Assembly: GCA_963823845.1 (NCBI GenBank) | Contig: CAWGND010000008.1 | Span: forward strand, 1,240,001-1,304,000 | Direction of reading: 5' to 3' | Origin: Alloacidobacterium sp963823845 | GTDB taxonomy: Bacteria > Acidobacteriota > Terriglobia > Terriglobales > Acidobacteriaceae | Length of the DNA stretch: 64,000 nt | Shown: one piece after another, positions 47,137 to 56,040 of the stretch | Layout: the number at the start of each line of letters is the position of its first letter | How positions within the stretch are numbered: the first letter of the stretch is position 1 | The notes under the pieces: generated by a model | What the model was told of the DNA's origin: nothing | Database searches by the model: none | What the model saw: the letters and a program-made list of their open reading frames with translations, nothing else | Made by a program: the position numbers and the translations under genes

Positions 47137-49631
47137 TGACTGTGGATCTCTATCAAACCCCACTCCGCTATGGAGGCGCCTACGACGAGTTGTCGGCGGA
47201 CGGCGTAACTCCTCGGCCGCACTGGGCACACCTGATGGAGTCGCTGCTGACGATCGGACACGCCGAACTGGAACGGCGCTGGTGCCGTGCCGAGCGCCGT
47301 ATTCGCGAGAACGGGATTACGTACAACATCTACAGCGACCCTCTCGGAGCGAATCGCGCCTGGAAGATCGATATCATTCCGCTGCTGATCCCGGCGGACG
47401 AGTGGCGCTACATCGAGGCGGGCATCATTCAACGAGCCCAGTTATTGAGTCTGCTTCTTGAGGATTTATACGGTTCACAGGATCTCGTGGCGCGTGGGCA
47501 TTTTCCTGCGGCGCTTCTCTATGCCAATCCCGCATTCCTTCGTCCGCTGGTCGGGGTGCATGTTCCCGCGCATAGCTATCTGCACATGCTGGCCATTGAT
47601 CTTGCCCGCTCGCCGGATGGCCAATGGTGGGTGCTCGCCGATCGCACACAGGCGCCATCGGGCAGCGGCTATGCGTTAGAGAACCGCACCATCGTCTCCG
47701 ATGTTCTTCCGGATCTTTTCCGCTCATCGAACGTCTTGCGCCTAGCTCCATTCTTCCGTGCACAACGCGAAGCACTTACCAACCTCTCCGAGCGCGACAA
47801 TCCGCGGATCGTGCTGCTCACTCCGGGGCCGTACAACGAGACTTATTTCGAACACTCATACATATCGCGATACCTTGGATTCACTCTGGTGGAGGGAGCA
47901 GACCTGACGGTTCGCGATCGACGAGTGTATCTTAAGACTGTCGACGGCTTGGAGCAGGTCGATGTCATATTGCGGCGCGTAGACGACAGCTTTTGCGACC
48001 CTCTCGAGTTGCGTAGCGACTCTCTTCTGGGCGTGTCCGGGCTGGTCGACGCCATCGTCGCCGGCAACGTGAAAGTTGCCAATGCGCTGGGAAGCGGCCT
48101 GATTGAGACAGCCGCGATCATGCCCTTTCTTCCCGGCCTCTCCAAACAGTTGCTGGGTGAGAAGCTCAAACTTCCGTCCGTCGCGACCTGGTGGTGCGGG
48201 CAGTCGTATGCACTCGATTGGGTACTTGAACATCTCGACTCCGTTGTCGTGAAACCGGCGTTCCCATCACGCGGCATGGAACCGGTTTTTGGGGCCGAGC
48301 TTGCGCAGGCAGCAAAGGGCAAGTTTGTCGATCAGCTGCGAGCCCGCCCGCATGAGTATGTGGCGCAGGAGCAGGTCGCTTTATCCACGGCGCCGGTGTG
48401 GGGAAAAGGAGGACTGAACTCACGCAGCGTGGTACTGCGCACATACGTGCTCAATACCGGCAACGGATGGATGGCGATTCCAGGCGGCTTGGTGCGAGTT
48501 GCCGAAGCAGAAGGATCAGTCGTTTCGATGCAGCGAGGCGGCCACAGCAAGGACGCATGGGTTCTCTGGGATAGCCCGGTCGATACTTTCAGCATGTTGC
48601 GTCCGCGCAATGAACCTGTGGAGTTGCGCCGCGTGCCGCGCGTTGTGCCCAGCAGAGTGGCCGACAATGTTTTCTGGTTGGGTCGATATGTCGAACGGGC
48701 GGAAGACATCGCGCGGATCCTACGCGCAATGATCCCTCGCGTGAGCCACGCAGAAGAGTCAGAGATGGCATGCCTGATCCGTCTGCACGCTTGCCTGGAG
48801 TCACGGCATAGCAAGTTGCCAAAAGCAAAAGACAGACGCCCCACTTCACTTGAGCTCGAACGGGAAGTGATTTCGCTGGCGACAGACTCCAAGAGGCCCG
48901 GCAGCTTGGCTTCGACCTTGGCAGAAGTCGCTCGGGTTGGCGGCAATGTGCGTGAGCGGTTGTCAACAGATATGATTTTCCTCATCGGTCAACTACGTGA
49001 CTCGATTCATATCGAGCGTGATACAGAGTTTCTTGAGTATCCCGCGATGCTGACTGCTTGCCTGGAACTACTTTCGGCGTTTTCTGGAATGGAGCGCGAA
49101 AACATCAACCGCGGATCGGGCTGGCTGTTCATGAGCATTGGGCGACGTTTGGAGCGCGCAATCTATCTGACGAGACAGTTGCGTGAGATTACCACACCGA
49201 TAGCGGAGCAGGATTGGCCGCTCCTTGAATGCTTACTAGAAGTAGCGGACAGCTCCATGACCTACCGGGCGCGCTACTACACAACGCTGCAGCCATTAGC
49301 TGTGCTGGACGTGCTCATGGCAGATGATACAAATCCCCGCTCTCTGGATTTTCAACTCAGCCATCTCGCAGACCTCTACGAAAGGCTTCCCCGGCACGCC
49401 GACGATGACTTGCAAGCGATACGAGACGCGCTGGCATTGTTGAGGAGTTTTGACTTGCGGGAGTTGAAGTATCCATTGCCGGGCGCAACGGTGACGAATG
49501 GCTCCAATGGCCTGTCCCGTCTTGAACAATTTCTCAGAGAACTGGAGCGATTGCTGCCCTCGTGGTCGAATAACCTATCCAGCAGATACTTCAGCCATGC
49601 TCGCACCTTGCCCATCACAATAGGCCAATGA
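47136..49631 (+). CDS. Circularly permuted ATP-grasp fused to alpha-E domain
   Basis: 831 residues. The first 500 or so form the circularly permuted type 2 ATP-grasp (DUF404/DUF407): YNIYSDPLGANRAWKIDIIPLLI, LEDLYGSQDLV, RIVLLTPGPYNETYFEHSYI, QVDVILRRVDDSFCDPLELR, VKVANALGSGLIETAAIMPFLP and VVKPAFPSRGMEPVFG. The C-terminal 330 or so residues are the all-helical alpha-E (DUF403) domain, starting at ADNVFWLGRYVERAEDIARIL. The two domains are often separate genes and are fused here. The predicted activity is ATP-dependent peptide-bond formation. It is flanked by two transglutaminase genes overlapping by 1 and 4 bp. Confidence 0.88.
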   Translation: MTVDLYQTPLRYGGAYDELSADGVTPRPHWAHLMESLLTIGHAELERRWCRAERRIRENGITYNIYSDPLGANRAWKIDIIPLLIPADEWRYIEAGIIQRAQLLSLLLEDLYGSQDLVARGHFPAALLYANPAFLRPLVGVHVPAHSYLHMLAIDLARSPDGQWWVLADRTQAPSGSGYALENRTIVSDVLPDLFRSSNVLRLAPFFRAQREALTNLSERDNPRIVLLTPGPYNETYFEHSYISRYLGFTLVEGADLTVRDRRVYLKTVDGLEQVDVILRRVDDSFCDPLELRSDSLLGVSGLVDAIVAGNVKVANALGSGLIETAAIMPFLPGLSKQLLGEKLKLPSVATWWCGQSYALDWVLEHLDSVVVKPAFPSRGMEPVFGAELAQAAKGKFVDQLRARPHEYVAQEQVALSTAPVWGKGGLNSRSVVLRTYVLNTGNGWMAIPGGLVRVAEAEGSVVSMQRGGHSKDAWVLWDSPVDTFSMLRPRNEPVELRRVPRVVPSRVADNVFWLGRYVERAEDIARILRAMIPRVSHAEESEMACLIRLHACLESRHSKLPKAKDRRPTSLELEREVISLATDSKRPGSLASTLAEVARVGGNVRERLSTDMIFLIGQLRDSIHIERDTEFLEYPAMLTACLELLSAFSGMERENINRGSGWLFMSIGRRLERAIYLTRQLREITTPIAEQDWPLLECLLEVADSSMTYRARYYTTLQPLAVLDVLMADDTNPRSLDFQLSHLADLYERLPRHADDDLQAIRDALALLRSFDLRELKYPLPGATVTNGSNGLSRLEQFLRELERLLPSWSNNLSSRYFSHARTLPITIGQ

Positions 49632-50506
49632 TTTATAAAATCAGTCACCGAACTACGTACAAATACAAGTACCCGGTATCGGTAGGGAACCACGTAGCCT
49701 GCCTTTATCCGCGCTCGTTGCCTTACCACAAAGTGATGCGCAGCGAGTTGCACATCCATCCCACCCCGGCGACACGCACTGAGCGTGTAGACTACTTCGG
49801 AAATCTTCTCTGCTTTTTCACCGTTCAGGAACCGCACAAGGAATTGGTGGTAGAAGCGAGTAGCGAGGTGATCGTGGAGGGGGATGCGCCGCAGTGGCCG
49901 CCGCAGTCGCCCCCTTGGGAAGAAGCAGCGCGATCCCTCCCCAACGACCTCAATCCTGCGACTCTCGAAGCTTATCAATTTGGATTTGAGTCGCCGCGAA
50001 TCCGGGTTCGGCCGGAGTTTGCCGCTTATGCGCTCGAGTCGTTCACGCCTGGACGTCCTCTTGCAGAGGGGCTTCTGGATCTGACCGCGCGCATTCACAA
50101 AGACTTCCGCTTCGATTCAAAGGTGACGAATGTCCGCACGCCCACCGAGGAGGTCTTTCGGAAACGGCGCGGCGTATGTCAGGATTTCTCGCATCTTCAA
50201 ATCGCCTGTCTTCGCTCGCTGAATCTCGCGGCTAGATATGTGAGCGGCTATCTTCGAACCTATCCACCGCCGGGCAAACCGCGATTAGTGGGCGCGGATG
50301 CGTCCCATGCTTGGGTTTCCGCGTATTGTCCTGGCGTCGGCTGGCTCGACATGGACCCTACCAACAATCTCGTCCCGTCCAATAGCCACGTAACCCTGGC
50401 CTGGGGGCGTGATTACGGTGACGTAAGCCCGCTACGCGGCCTGATTCTAGGCGGCGGAGCACATGCACTTAAGGTCGCCGTCGACATGGAGCCGCTCGAA
50501 TCCTAG
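49628..50506 (+). CDS. Transglutaminase-like cysteine peptidase
   Basis: 292 residues. It has an N-terminal transglutaminase N domain (YKISHRTTYKYKYPVSVGNHVACLYPR), then the catalytic core: RRGVCQDFSHLQIACLRSLNLAARYVSGYL (Cys near residue 182), GADASHAWVSAYCPGVGWLDMDPTNN (His and Asp). The ATG overlaps the upstream stop by 4 bp. In such operons a second transglutaminase is thought to cleave or transfer the peptides made by the ATP-grasp/DUF2126 ligases. No signal peptide is visible, so it acts in the cytoplasm unless exported with its substrate. Confidence 0.9.
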   Translation: MIYKISHRTTYKYKYPVSVGNHVACLYPRSLPYHKVMRSELHIHPTPATRTERVDYFGNLLCFFTVQEPHKELVVEASSEVIVEGDAPQWPPQSPPWEEAARSLPNDLNPATLEAYQFGFESPRIRVRPEFAAYALESFTPGRPLAEGLLDLTARIHKDFRFDSKVTNVRTPTEEVFRKRRGVCQDFSHLQIACLRSLNLAARYVSGYLRTYPPPGKPRLVGADASHAWVSAYCPGVGWLDMDPTNNLVPSNSHVTLAWGRDYGDVSPLRGLILGGGAHALKVAVDMEPLES

Positions 50507-50744
50507 TCCCGGGCTCCAACCAGCCAGGTCGACCGGTGGCGGGTCTTCATATTTTTCAGACTTGAATTCTGCGCGACTGACGCTTGCGTTGTGCCTTGAG
50601 GCAATTATAAGCACAAGGAGTAAATGCCTCATAACTCGATAACTAACTAAATATGAGCAACTTAAAATTAACCCCACCCCTCATGCCAGGAATCCTGATA
50701 TTCTATACAGGCCCTAGCGGGGTCGGTTTGGAGGTGTAGTTCAG

Positions 50745-50942
50745 TTGGCAGAGGTTCGCGTGCAGGAAGGCGAGCCGCTAGAAAATGCGTTGCGCCGGTT
50801 TAAGCGTAAGGTACAGCAGGAGGACATCATCAAGGAAGTCAAGCGCCACTCCTTCTACCTGAAGCCCGGTGAAAAGCGCCGCGTAAAAGAGGCGCTAGCA
50901 CGCAAGCGGAATCGCAAGAAGGCTCGTAAAGAGCAGGACTAA
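50745..50942 (+). CDS. rpsU: 30S ribosomal protein S21
   Basis: 65 residues from a TTG start at 50745 with GGAGG ten bases upstream. The conserved S21 pattern is complete: VQEGEPLENALRRFKRKVQQEDIIKEVKRH, YLKPGEKRRVKEALARKRNRKKARK. S21 sits near the anti-Shine-Dalgarno region of 16S rRNA and helps initiation. The 5' leader from about 50560 is AT-rich compared with its neighbours. A 7-bp hairpin (50970-50976 with 50994-51000) lies downstream but without a T-tract. Confidence 0.95.
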   Translation: MAEVRVQEGEPLENALRRFKRKVQQEDIIKEVKRHSFYLKPGEKRRVKEALARKRNRKKARKEQD

Positions 50943-51240
50943 CTTAGCTTCACCAAACCATATCTTGAAAGCCCCGTGGCGATTACAGAGCTTCGGGGCT
51001 GAATTACAAGAAGCAATGCCGCAGTTCCCTCGGCGTGCCCCTCGGCATGTCATACCGGTTCGCTTAAGGACCCGGTAGTCGCCGCCACTCACCGCGGCCA
51101 GGCCCCTTCGCAAAATAATCGTCGTAAGAAGTTCACAAAAAGAAGTTCGCTACGATCAGCAGCTTCGATTCACTATGCCTGTGAATTGGGGCTCTGAGCC
51201 GGCGCTGCGGTATCTCGGCAGTCCGGCTGGGGAACATGAG

Positions 51241-51552
51241 ATGGAGTTCGTCGACAAGATTCTTAAGTGTGTGGATTGCGGGAATGAATTTGTATTTACC
51301 GCAGGGGAACAGCTTTTCTTTCATGACAAGCAATTCCGGAACGATCCCAAACGGTGCAAGCTCTGTAAGGCGAAGCGCGCGGCTGGCGGTTCTGTTGTTC
51401 GCGCGGAAACCCGCACGACTTGCTCGGAGTGCGGCCATGAGACCACGGTGCCGTTCAAGCCGACGCAGGGGCGTCCCGTACTTTGTCGCGAATGCTTTCA
51501 GCGGAAGCGGATTGTACCCGTTGCTGCTCAGCAGCCGCCGGCCACCTTGTAA
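51241..51552 (+). CDS. Zinc-ribbon protein with two CxxC-type modules
   Basis: 103 residues from the ATG at 51241. The first module is LKCVDCGNEFVFTAGEQLFFHDKQF followed by RCKLCKAKR, the known probable zinc-binding domain pattern (CxxC, GEQxFF, CxxCR). The second is TTCSECGHETTVPFKPTQGRPVLCRECFQ. Both should bind Zn through four Cys. Such proteins are common in Acidobacteriota and Proteobacteria, with no firm function; a nucleic-acid-binding or cold-shock role has been suggested by context in other genomes. A small hairpin (GCCGG/CCGGC) follows the stop. Confidence 0.85.
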   Translation: MEFVDKILKCVDCGNEFVFTAGEQLFFHDKQFRNDPKRCKLCKAKRAAGGSVVRAETRTTCSECGHETTVPFKPTQGRPVLCRECFQRKRIVPVAAQQPPATL

Positions 51553-51595
51553 TTTTTGGGAGACGCCGGTTTTTGCCGGCTTCTTCGATAGAGAA

Positions 51596-52066
51596 TCAGC
51601 TCGTCGCCACGGCTTTGCGTGGCGGCGTGCGGGTTTTTCTAGCGGAACTTCCAGCTGTGGAAACTAACCCGGGCTGCTTTTTGCCCGTGCTGCGCTTGGC
51701 GTCTTCGTGCGTTACCAGCAGGGCCTCGATTTGCACCAGCAGATCCTGGGTGTTCATCGGCTTCACCAGCATCTCGGCGGCCCCCTGGTCTTGCCAGTCC
51801 TCGCCGGGGAAAGGAAACGCCGTCAACATGGCAACGGCTGGCTGGTAGGGCGCTTTCTTGGCCGCCTGCACCACATCCAGTCCTGCGCTTTCGCTTTCCA
51901 TGCGCATATCGGTTATCACCATGTGGTATTGGCCGTTCTTTATTTTCGATTTGGCTTCGCGGGCCGAAGCGGCCGTTTCTACCTCGAACCCGTTGATCTC
52001 GAGCACAGCCTTTAGCGTCAGCAGAATCGCCAGTTCGTCGTCCACCAGTAAAATACGCCGCTTCAT
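51596..52066 (-). CDS. Stand-alone receiver-domain response regulator
   Basis: 156 residues. A CheY-like receiver: RRILLVDDELAILLTLKAVLE (acidic pocket), HMVITDMRMESESAGLDVV with the phospho-accepting Asp near residue 53, AVAMLTAFPFPG (Thr), and AEMLVKPMNTQDLL (Lys). The last 35 residues are Lys/Arg/Ser/Thr-rich (RSTGKKQPG, ARKTRTPPRKAVA) and probably disordered. There is no output domain and no adjacent kinase gene, so it works by protein contact or as a phosphate relay partner. It is convergent with the zinc-ribbon gene. Confidence 0.9.
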   Translation of the reverse strand: MKRRILLVDDELAILLTLKAVLEINGFEVETAASAREAKSKIKNGQYHMVITDMRMESESAGLDVVQAAKKAPYQPAVAMLTAFPFPGEDWQDQGAAEMLVKPMNTQDLLVQIEALLVTHEDAKRSTGKKQPGLVSTAGSSARKTRTPPRKAVATS

Positions 52067-52196
52067 ATAAACTCCTGACTTTCCCCAACGTGAGTTGAAA
52101 GGAATTCATTCCGGTTAAGGCTGCATCCCCGCCAGCTGTGCGAAACGGTGCTCCGGGAATCCCGAGGCTGTAATATCCATTGTTACACTAAACAAC

Positions 52197-53528
52197 GTGG
52201 CAGAATATCACGTCGAGAACTTTGGATGCCGCTCCAGCCGCTCTGACGGCGAAGCCATTGGGGCGGGACTGCGCCGGCACGGGCTGCATCCGGCGACGAA
52301 CTGTGCCAGCGCAGATGTCATTATCGTTAATACTTGCAGTGTTACAGCCAACGCGGACAGCGGCGCTCGCGCCTTCATTCGCCGGGTTCATCGCAACAAT
52401 CCGCAGGCGAAGATCGTCGTTACTGGATGCTACGCGCAACGGGCGCCGGAAGAGTTAGCGGCTCTGGACGGCGTCACCTCTGTGATTGGCAACAGTCACA
52501 AATCTCTAGTCGCGCCGAGCATTGTCGAGCCGTCGCGTTTTGTTCCACTGACGACGCTGGTCAATAGCGTACCGGTTTTTGTGGATGAAACTTTCGCACA
52601 CGCCAATCTCGCTACCCTGCCATTCGCCGAAAATGCGAACCAAACGCGGCCAAACCTCAAAGTCCAGGATGGCTGCGCCAACCGCTGTTCCTTCTGCATC
52701 ATCCCCGAAACGCGCGGCCCCAGCCGGTCAGTTTCACTCGCAACGTGCCTTGCATCCGTCGAACGCTTCGTGAAGAGCGGCGGCCAGGAACTTGTGCTGT
52801 CGGGCATCAATCTGGGCCGCTGGGGACGTGACCTGAGGCCGGCATGGCGGTTTGTCGATCTGGTTGCCGCTATTCTCGAAAAAACAGCGCTATCACGTCT
52901 GCGCCTAAGTTCGATTGAACCAATGGACTGGACGGCTGAGTTGCTTGCGCTCTTCACTACTTATTCCGGCCGGCTTGCGCGCCATGCGCACCTGCCCCTG
53001 CAGTCTGGGTCTGACACCATCCTCCGCCGCATGTATCGCCGCTACCGCCCGTGGCACTACGCAGAAAGGCTCGCTCAGATTCGCACCCTGCTCCCCGACG
53101 CGGCGATTGGTGCGGACGTGATGGTGGGGTTCCCCGGCGAGACAGAAGCGCTTTTTGAGGAAAGTTACGATTTCATTGCCGCGCAACCCGTCACCTACCT
53201 GCATCTCTTCCCCTTTTCGGCGCGTCCTGCCACACCGGCCGCCGAACTGCACCGCCTGCAGCCTGTTCGCGCGCAGCTAGTTAAGGAGCGCATGGAAGCC
53301 CTGCGTTCTCTGGCGGCGCAGAAAAATCTAGCATTCCGGAAACGATTCCTCGGGCGGGAACTAAGCGTAGTCACGCTGAAGGGAAATGACCTTCGGACAA
53401 CCCCAGCGCTGTCGGACAACTTCATCAAGGTAGAAGTTGCAACGATTTGCCCTCCGAATCGCACTATGCGGGTGCGGGCTGATCATCTTACGGAAACCGG
53501 GCTCTACGCGAATCCGTTGCGGCAATAA
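52197..53528 (+). CDS. mtaB: MiaB/MtaB-like tRNA methylthiotransferase
   Basis: 443 residues from a GTG start. The UPF0004 domain ligands are NFGCRSSRSDGEAI, VNTCSVTANAD and VTGCYAQRAPEEL, binding the auxiliary [4Fe-4S] cluster. The radical-SAM cluster motif is CANRCSFCIIP, followed by SRSVSL, GINLGRWG, RLSSIEPMDW, HLPLQSGSDTILRRMYRRY and GADVMVGFPGE. The GCRSSRSD form, rather than GCQMN, places it with MtaB, which converts t6A37 to ms2t6A37 in tRNA. The C-terminal part may be a TRAM domain but is divergent. It is the gene preceding infC. Confidence 0.85.
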   Translation: MAEYHVENFGCRSSRSDGEAIGAGLRRHGLHPATNCASADVIIVNTCSVTANADSGARAFIRRVHRNNPQAKIVVTGCYAQRAPEELAALDGVTSVIGNSHKSLVAPSIVEPSRFVPLTTLVNSVPVFVDETFAHANLATLPFAENANQTRPNLKVQDGCANRCSFCIIPETRGPSRSVSLATCLASVERFVKSGGQELVLSGINLGRWGRDLRPAWRFVDLVAAILEKTALSRLRLSSIEPMDWTAELLALFTTYSGRLARHAHLPLQSGSDTILRRMYRRYRPWHYAERLAQIRTLLPDAAIGADVMVGFPGETEALFEESYDFIAAQPVTYLHLFPFSARPATPAAELHRLQPVRAQLVKERMEALRSLAAQKNLAFRKRFLGRELSVVTLKGNDLRTTPALSDNFIKVEVATICPPNRTMRVRADHLTETGLYANPLRQ

Positions 53529-53629
53529 AGGAGCGGGCGGCCTCGGCGCAATCCGCATCAAACAAGAGTGGGCCTGCTTGATATACTGAGTAGGTACGTG
53601 GCGCTGCCACAAAATTTTGGAGGAAACCC

Positions 53630-54241
53630 ATCGCACAGTTAGACAAGCGTTCAGCCAAGCAGTTTATCCGTATCAATGAAAGAATCCGCGCGCGTGAAGT
53701 GCGCGTGATCGACGACAAGGGCGAGCAGCTCGGCATCATGCCGCCTTTTGACGCACTGAAGATCGCCCGCGAACGCGGCCTTGATCTCGTAGAAGTTTCG
53801 CCCACAGCGGTTCCTCCGGTCTGCCGCATTCAGGACTACGGCAAATTCCTCTACGAAAAAGACAAGAGCGAACGCGCTGCCCGCAAGAAGCAGAAGGTAA
53901 TAGTCGTCAAGGAAGTCAAGTTCTCCGTGACCGTCGACGAACACGACTACCAGACCAAGAAAAATCAGGCTGTACGCTTTCTGACAGAAGGCGACAAGGT
54001 CAAGGCGTCGCTGCGCTTTAAGGGCCGCCAAATGGCCCATCGCGAGCTGGGTTATGCCATCATCAATCGGCTTATTCAGGATATCGGGGATGCCGGTACA
54101 GTCGAATTTATGCCGCGCATGGAAGGCACTACTCTGCATGCAATTCTTGCACCTGGCAAGAAGGACGTGCCGAAGAAGCCGGCCGCTCCGAAGCCAGCAC
54201 CGACCGCAGTACCGCCAAGCCAGACCTCCGCGCAATCGTAG
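53630..54241 (+). CDS. infC: Translation initiation factor IF-3, ATC start codon
   Basis: 203 residues from ATC at 53630. GGAGG lies at 53619-53623, six bases before it, and the frame from there encodes the invariant N-terminal sequence QFIRINERIRAREVRVID. The first canonical-type codons (GTG 53690 or 53699) would delete part of this domain. The IF3-N part ends near LCRI/VCRIQDYGKFLYE; the IF3-C part has VKFSVTVDEHDYQTK and LRFKGRQMAHRELG. A Lys/Pro/Ala tail of about 30 residues follows. Rare start codons in infC are the known basis of IF-3 autoregulation. A 10-bp hairpin (54245-54277) follows; rpmI and rplT are not next. Confidence 0.92.
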   Translation: MAQLDKRSAKQFIRINERIRAREVRVIDDKGEQLGIMPPFDALKIARERGLDLVEVSPTAVPPVCRIQDYGKFLYEKDKSERAARKKQKVIVVKEVKFSVTVDEHDYQTKKNQAVRFLTEGDKVKASLRFKGRQMAHRELGYAIINRLIQDIGDAGTVEFMPRMEGTTLHAILAPGKKDVPKKPAAPKPAPTAVPPSQTSAQS

Positions 54242-54244
54242 TAA

Positions 54245-54277
54245 TCCCATCCTGGTCGGAATACGAACAGGATGGGA
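54245..54277. terminator. Hairpin between infC and the pseudokinase gene
   Basis: TCCCATCCTG (54245-54254) and CAGGATGGGA (54268-54277) form a perfect 10-bp stem with a 13-base loop, between convergent genes. Confidence 0.55.
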
Positions 54278-54287
54278 GACTCAGCGT

Positions 54288-55601
54288 TTACCTTGAATAG
54301 TTTTGTGCGTAGGTGTCTTGGGGTAAGCCTTCCTGAACAGCCTTGTCGCGCAAGCGAAATGCGGAGGCCCGATCCGTCGCCGCACCCAGCGTCACCAGAT
54401 AGGGCGCGCCATTGCCTTTTGGCGAGAAAACACTTGCCTGCAGATCAGGATGCCGCTGGTTGATCGTGCTCGCCTTGTGCTCCGCCTGGTTCTGATAGTT
54501 ATATGTAAAGGCCACGACGCGCCACGCACCAGCAGGAGACGCAACTGCCGTAGCCGACGAGCCTGGTGGCGTTGCAACCGGCACAGGAGAAGCCTTCGCC
54601 TTTGCTGGTTGTGGAACAGCAGCCGCCGCCGTGCGGGGAGCCGTCGTCTCCGGAGAAACCACCACCACCGGATTCTGCGCCGCTGCATCCTGCGGATGGT
54701 CCGGGTGGTGCAGCATCGAACGCAGCGCAAACCACGCCAGCACGAGCAACACAATGATGCCACCAACAATCAGCGGCGTCTTCCCAGAAGCGTTTCTAGC
54801 CGTCCTTGGCTCCGCCGGCCTCTCCGCTGCCGCAGCAGGTGCAGACGCCTTCACAGTTTCCACCCTCGCGGCAAGCCTCGGCGCCGGCTCCGGCTCGACC
54901 GGAGCAGTAACAGGAACCGCACCCGGACGCAGCAGCAGGGCAATATCATCGAGAGTCGCCGGTCCGCTCAATGTGCGGCGCACAATTTGCACAAAGGGCG
55001 ACGGTAGCAATTGCAACGAGGGATCATTGCCGTCCGTTACGCGCTTCAGGGGCCGCTGCGTCAGGCACTGATGCAGCAAACTCCCCAGATCGCGCACGTC
55101 TTTGGCACCATAGGACTCGAAAGCGGCATCCTGCGGCACCAGTTGCAGATAATCGCTGCGCAGCTTGATGGTGTCGCCGGAGGCAAGCACGCTTGCGGCT
55201 TCGAGTCGTCCGCAGACAAGCCGTTCCTTGTGAATCGCGGACAGGGCGCTCAACAGAGCCTCGGAGATTTCCTTTGTCTCCTCGACTGAAAGTGCGCGTG
55301 TGCGCAACACGTCTTCGAGATTCTCCTCGGTGTATTCCATGACGGCATACACCAGCGGCGTGTCACGCACTCTGGTTGCGCCTGCTTCGAAGATCGAGGC
55401 CACATTTTTGTTGCTGATCTTCTCCACGGTGCGCAGTCGATCGAGCAGCATGGCTTCATCATTCAACGATTCAATCAGGCTGATGATTGCTGCTTTCTCA
55501 TCGAACCTTGTCTCGAACCATCCGCATCTGCCTTCAGAGCGCACAAGCTTGCCCAGAGGATAGCGGCCTTCTACAACGTCGGATTCAAAATCACTCCACA
55601 A
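54288..55601 (-). CDS. Pseudokinase-like protein with TM helix and SPOR domain
   Basis: 437 residues, probably from a TTG. The N-terminal 225 or so have the layout of a Ser/Thr kinase: a short N-lobe, LVYAVMEYTEENLEDVL as hinge, LLSALSAIHKERLVCGRLEAASVLA where HRDxxxxN would be, and a C-lobe with DVRDLGSLLHQCLT. The catalytic HRD and DFG motifs are missing, so it is probably inactive. An Ala/Pro linker, one transmembrane helix (TPLIVGGIIVLLVLAWFAL) and a second Pro/Ala linker lead to a C-terminal SPOR domain (AWRVVAFTYNYQNQAEHKA, PYLVTLGAATDRASAFRLRDKA). SPOR domains bind denuded septal peptidoglycan. It may couple a cytoplasmic signal to division; this is inference. Confidence 0.75.
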   Translation of the reverse strand: MWSDFESDVVEGRYPLGKLVRSEGRCGWFETRFDEKAAIISLIESLNDEAMLLDRLRTVEKISNKNVASIFEAGATRVRDTPLVYAVMEYTEENLEDVLRTRALSVEETKEISEALLSALSAIHKERLVCGRLEAASVLASGDTIKLRSDYLQLVPQDAAFESYGAKDVRDLGSLLHQCLTQRPLKRVTDGNDPSLQLLPSPFVQIVRRTLSGPATLDDIALLLRPGAVPVTAPVEPEPAPRLAARVETVKASAPAAAAERPAEPRTARNASGKTPLIVGGIIVLLVLAWFALRSMLHHPDHPQDAAAQNPVVVVSPETTAPRTAAAAVPQPAKAKASPVPVATPPGSSATAVASPAGAWRVVAFTYNYQNQAEHKASTINQRHPDLQASVFSPKGNGAPYLVTLGAATDRASAFRLRDKAVQEGLPQDTYAQNYSR

Positions 55602-55722
55602 AACGGCAATCTCTCTTCATGATGTCTTTGATGCTGTCGAGGCATGGCCTGCACGGTATGCTTCGGCACCCTCACGCAACCGGCTCATTCAGGCAGGAAA
55701 ACAGGAGGAAAAAAACGTTGAA

Positions 55723-56040
55723 CTACGCTACGGAGCTTTCAAGCGCAGCCGTGGTCAGCCTGGGAGCGGCACTTGCCCGCGCTAGCAGCAGCATGCCCTC
55801 CTGGGCAAGTTCGCGCGCCATCTTACGCAGCTCGTGGGGCCGCTCGTTATGAACATTGATCAGTTGGAAGAGCGCCACAGCCGCCTTCAATTTGGCGACG
55901 CCTTCAAATGCTGCGGAACCCGCCCCATCTGCGGCCTGCACAACATTATCTACGGTGACCTTGAAGACGTCATCTCCTTCGATAACGAAGGCTACAAGGT
56001 ATTTTTCTGACGCTGGTGCGAATGGAGGAATGGTCGTCAT
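55723..56040 (-). CDS. Small hypothetical protein
   Basis: 105 residues from the ATG at 56040, with GAAGGA seven to ten bases upstream. Sequence: MTTIPPFAPASEKYLVAFVIEGDDVFKVTVDNVV, then an Ala-rich helical part (AFEGVAKLKAAVALFQLINVHNERPHELRKMARELAQEGMLLLA). It is soluble, with no motif recognised. It lies upstream of the pseudokinase gene on the same strand (121 bp), so co-transcription is possible. Confidence 0.55.
   Translation of the reverse strand: MTTIPPFAPASEKYLVAFVIEGDDVFKVTVDNVVQAADGAGSAAFEGVAKLKAAVALFQLINVHNERPHELRKMARELAQEGMLLLARASAAPRLTTAALESSVA

Noticed and set aside
50729..50760. tRNA-like sequence (GGAGGTGTAGTTCAGTTGGCAGAG)
   Set aside because: It resembles a tRNA acceptor and D-arm, but no anticodon arm, T-arm or matching 3' acceptor strand follows, and the region is the ribosome binding site and start of rpsU.
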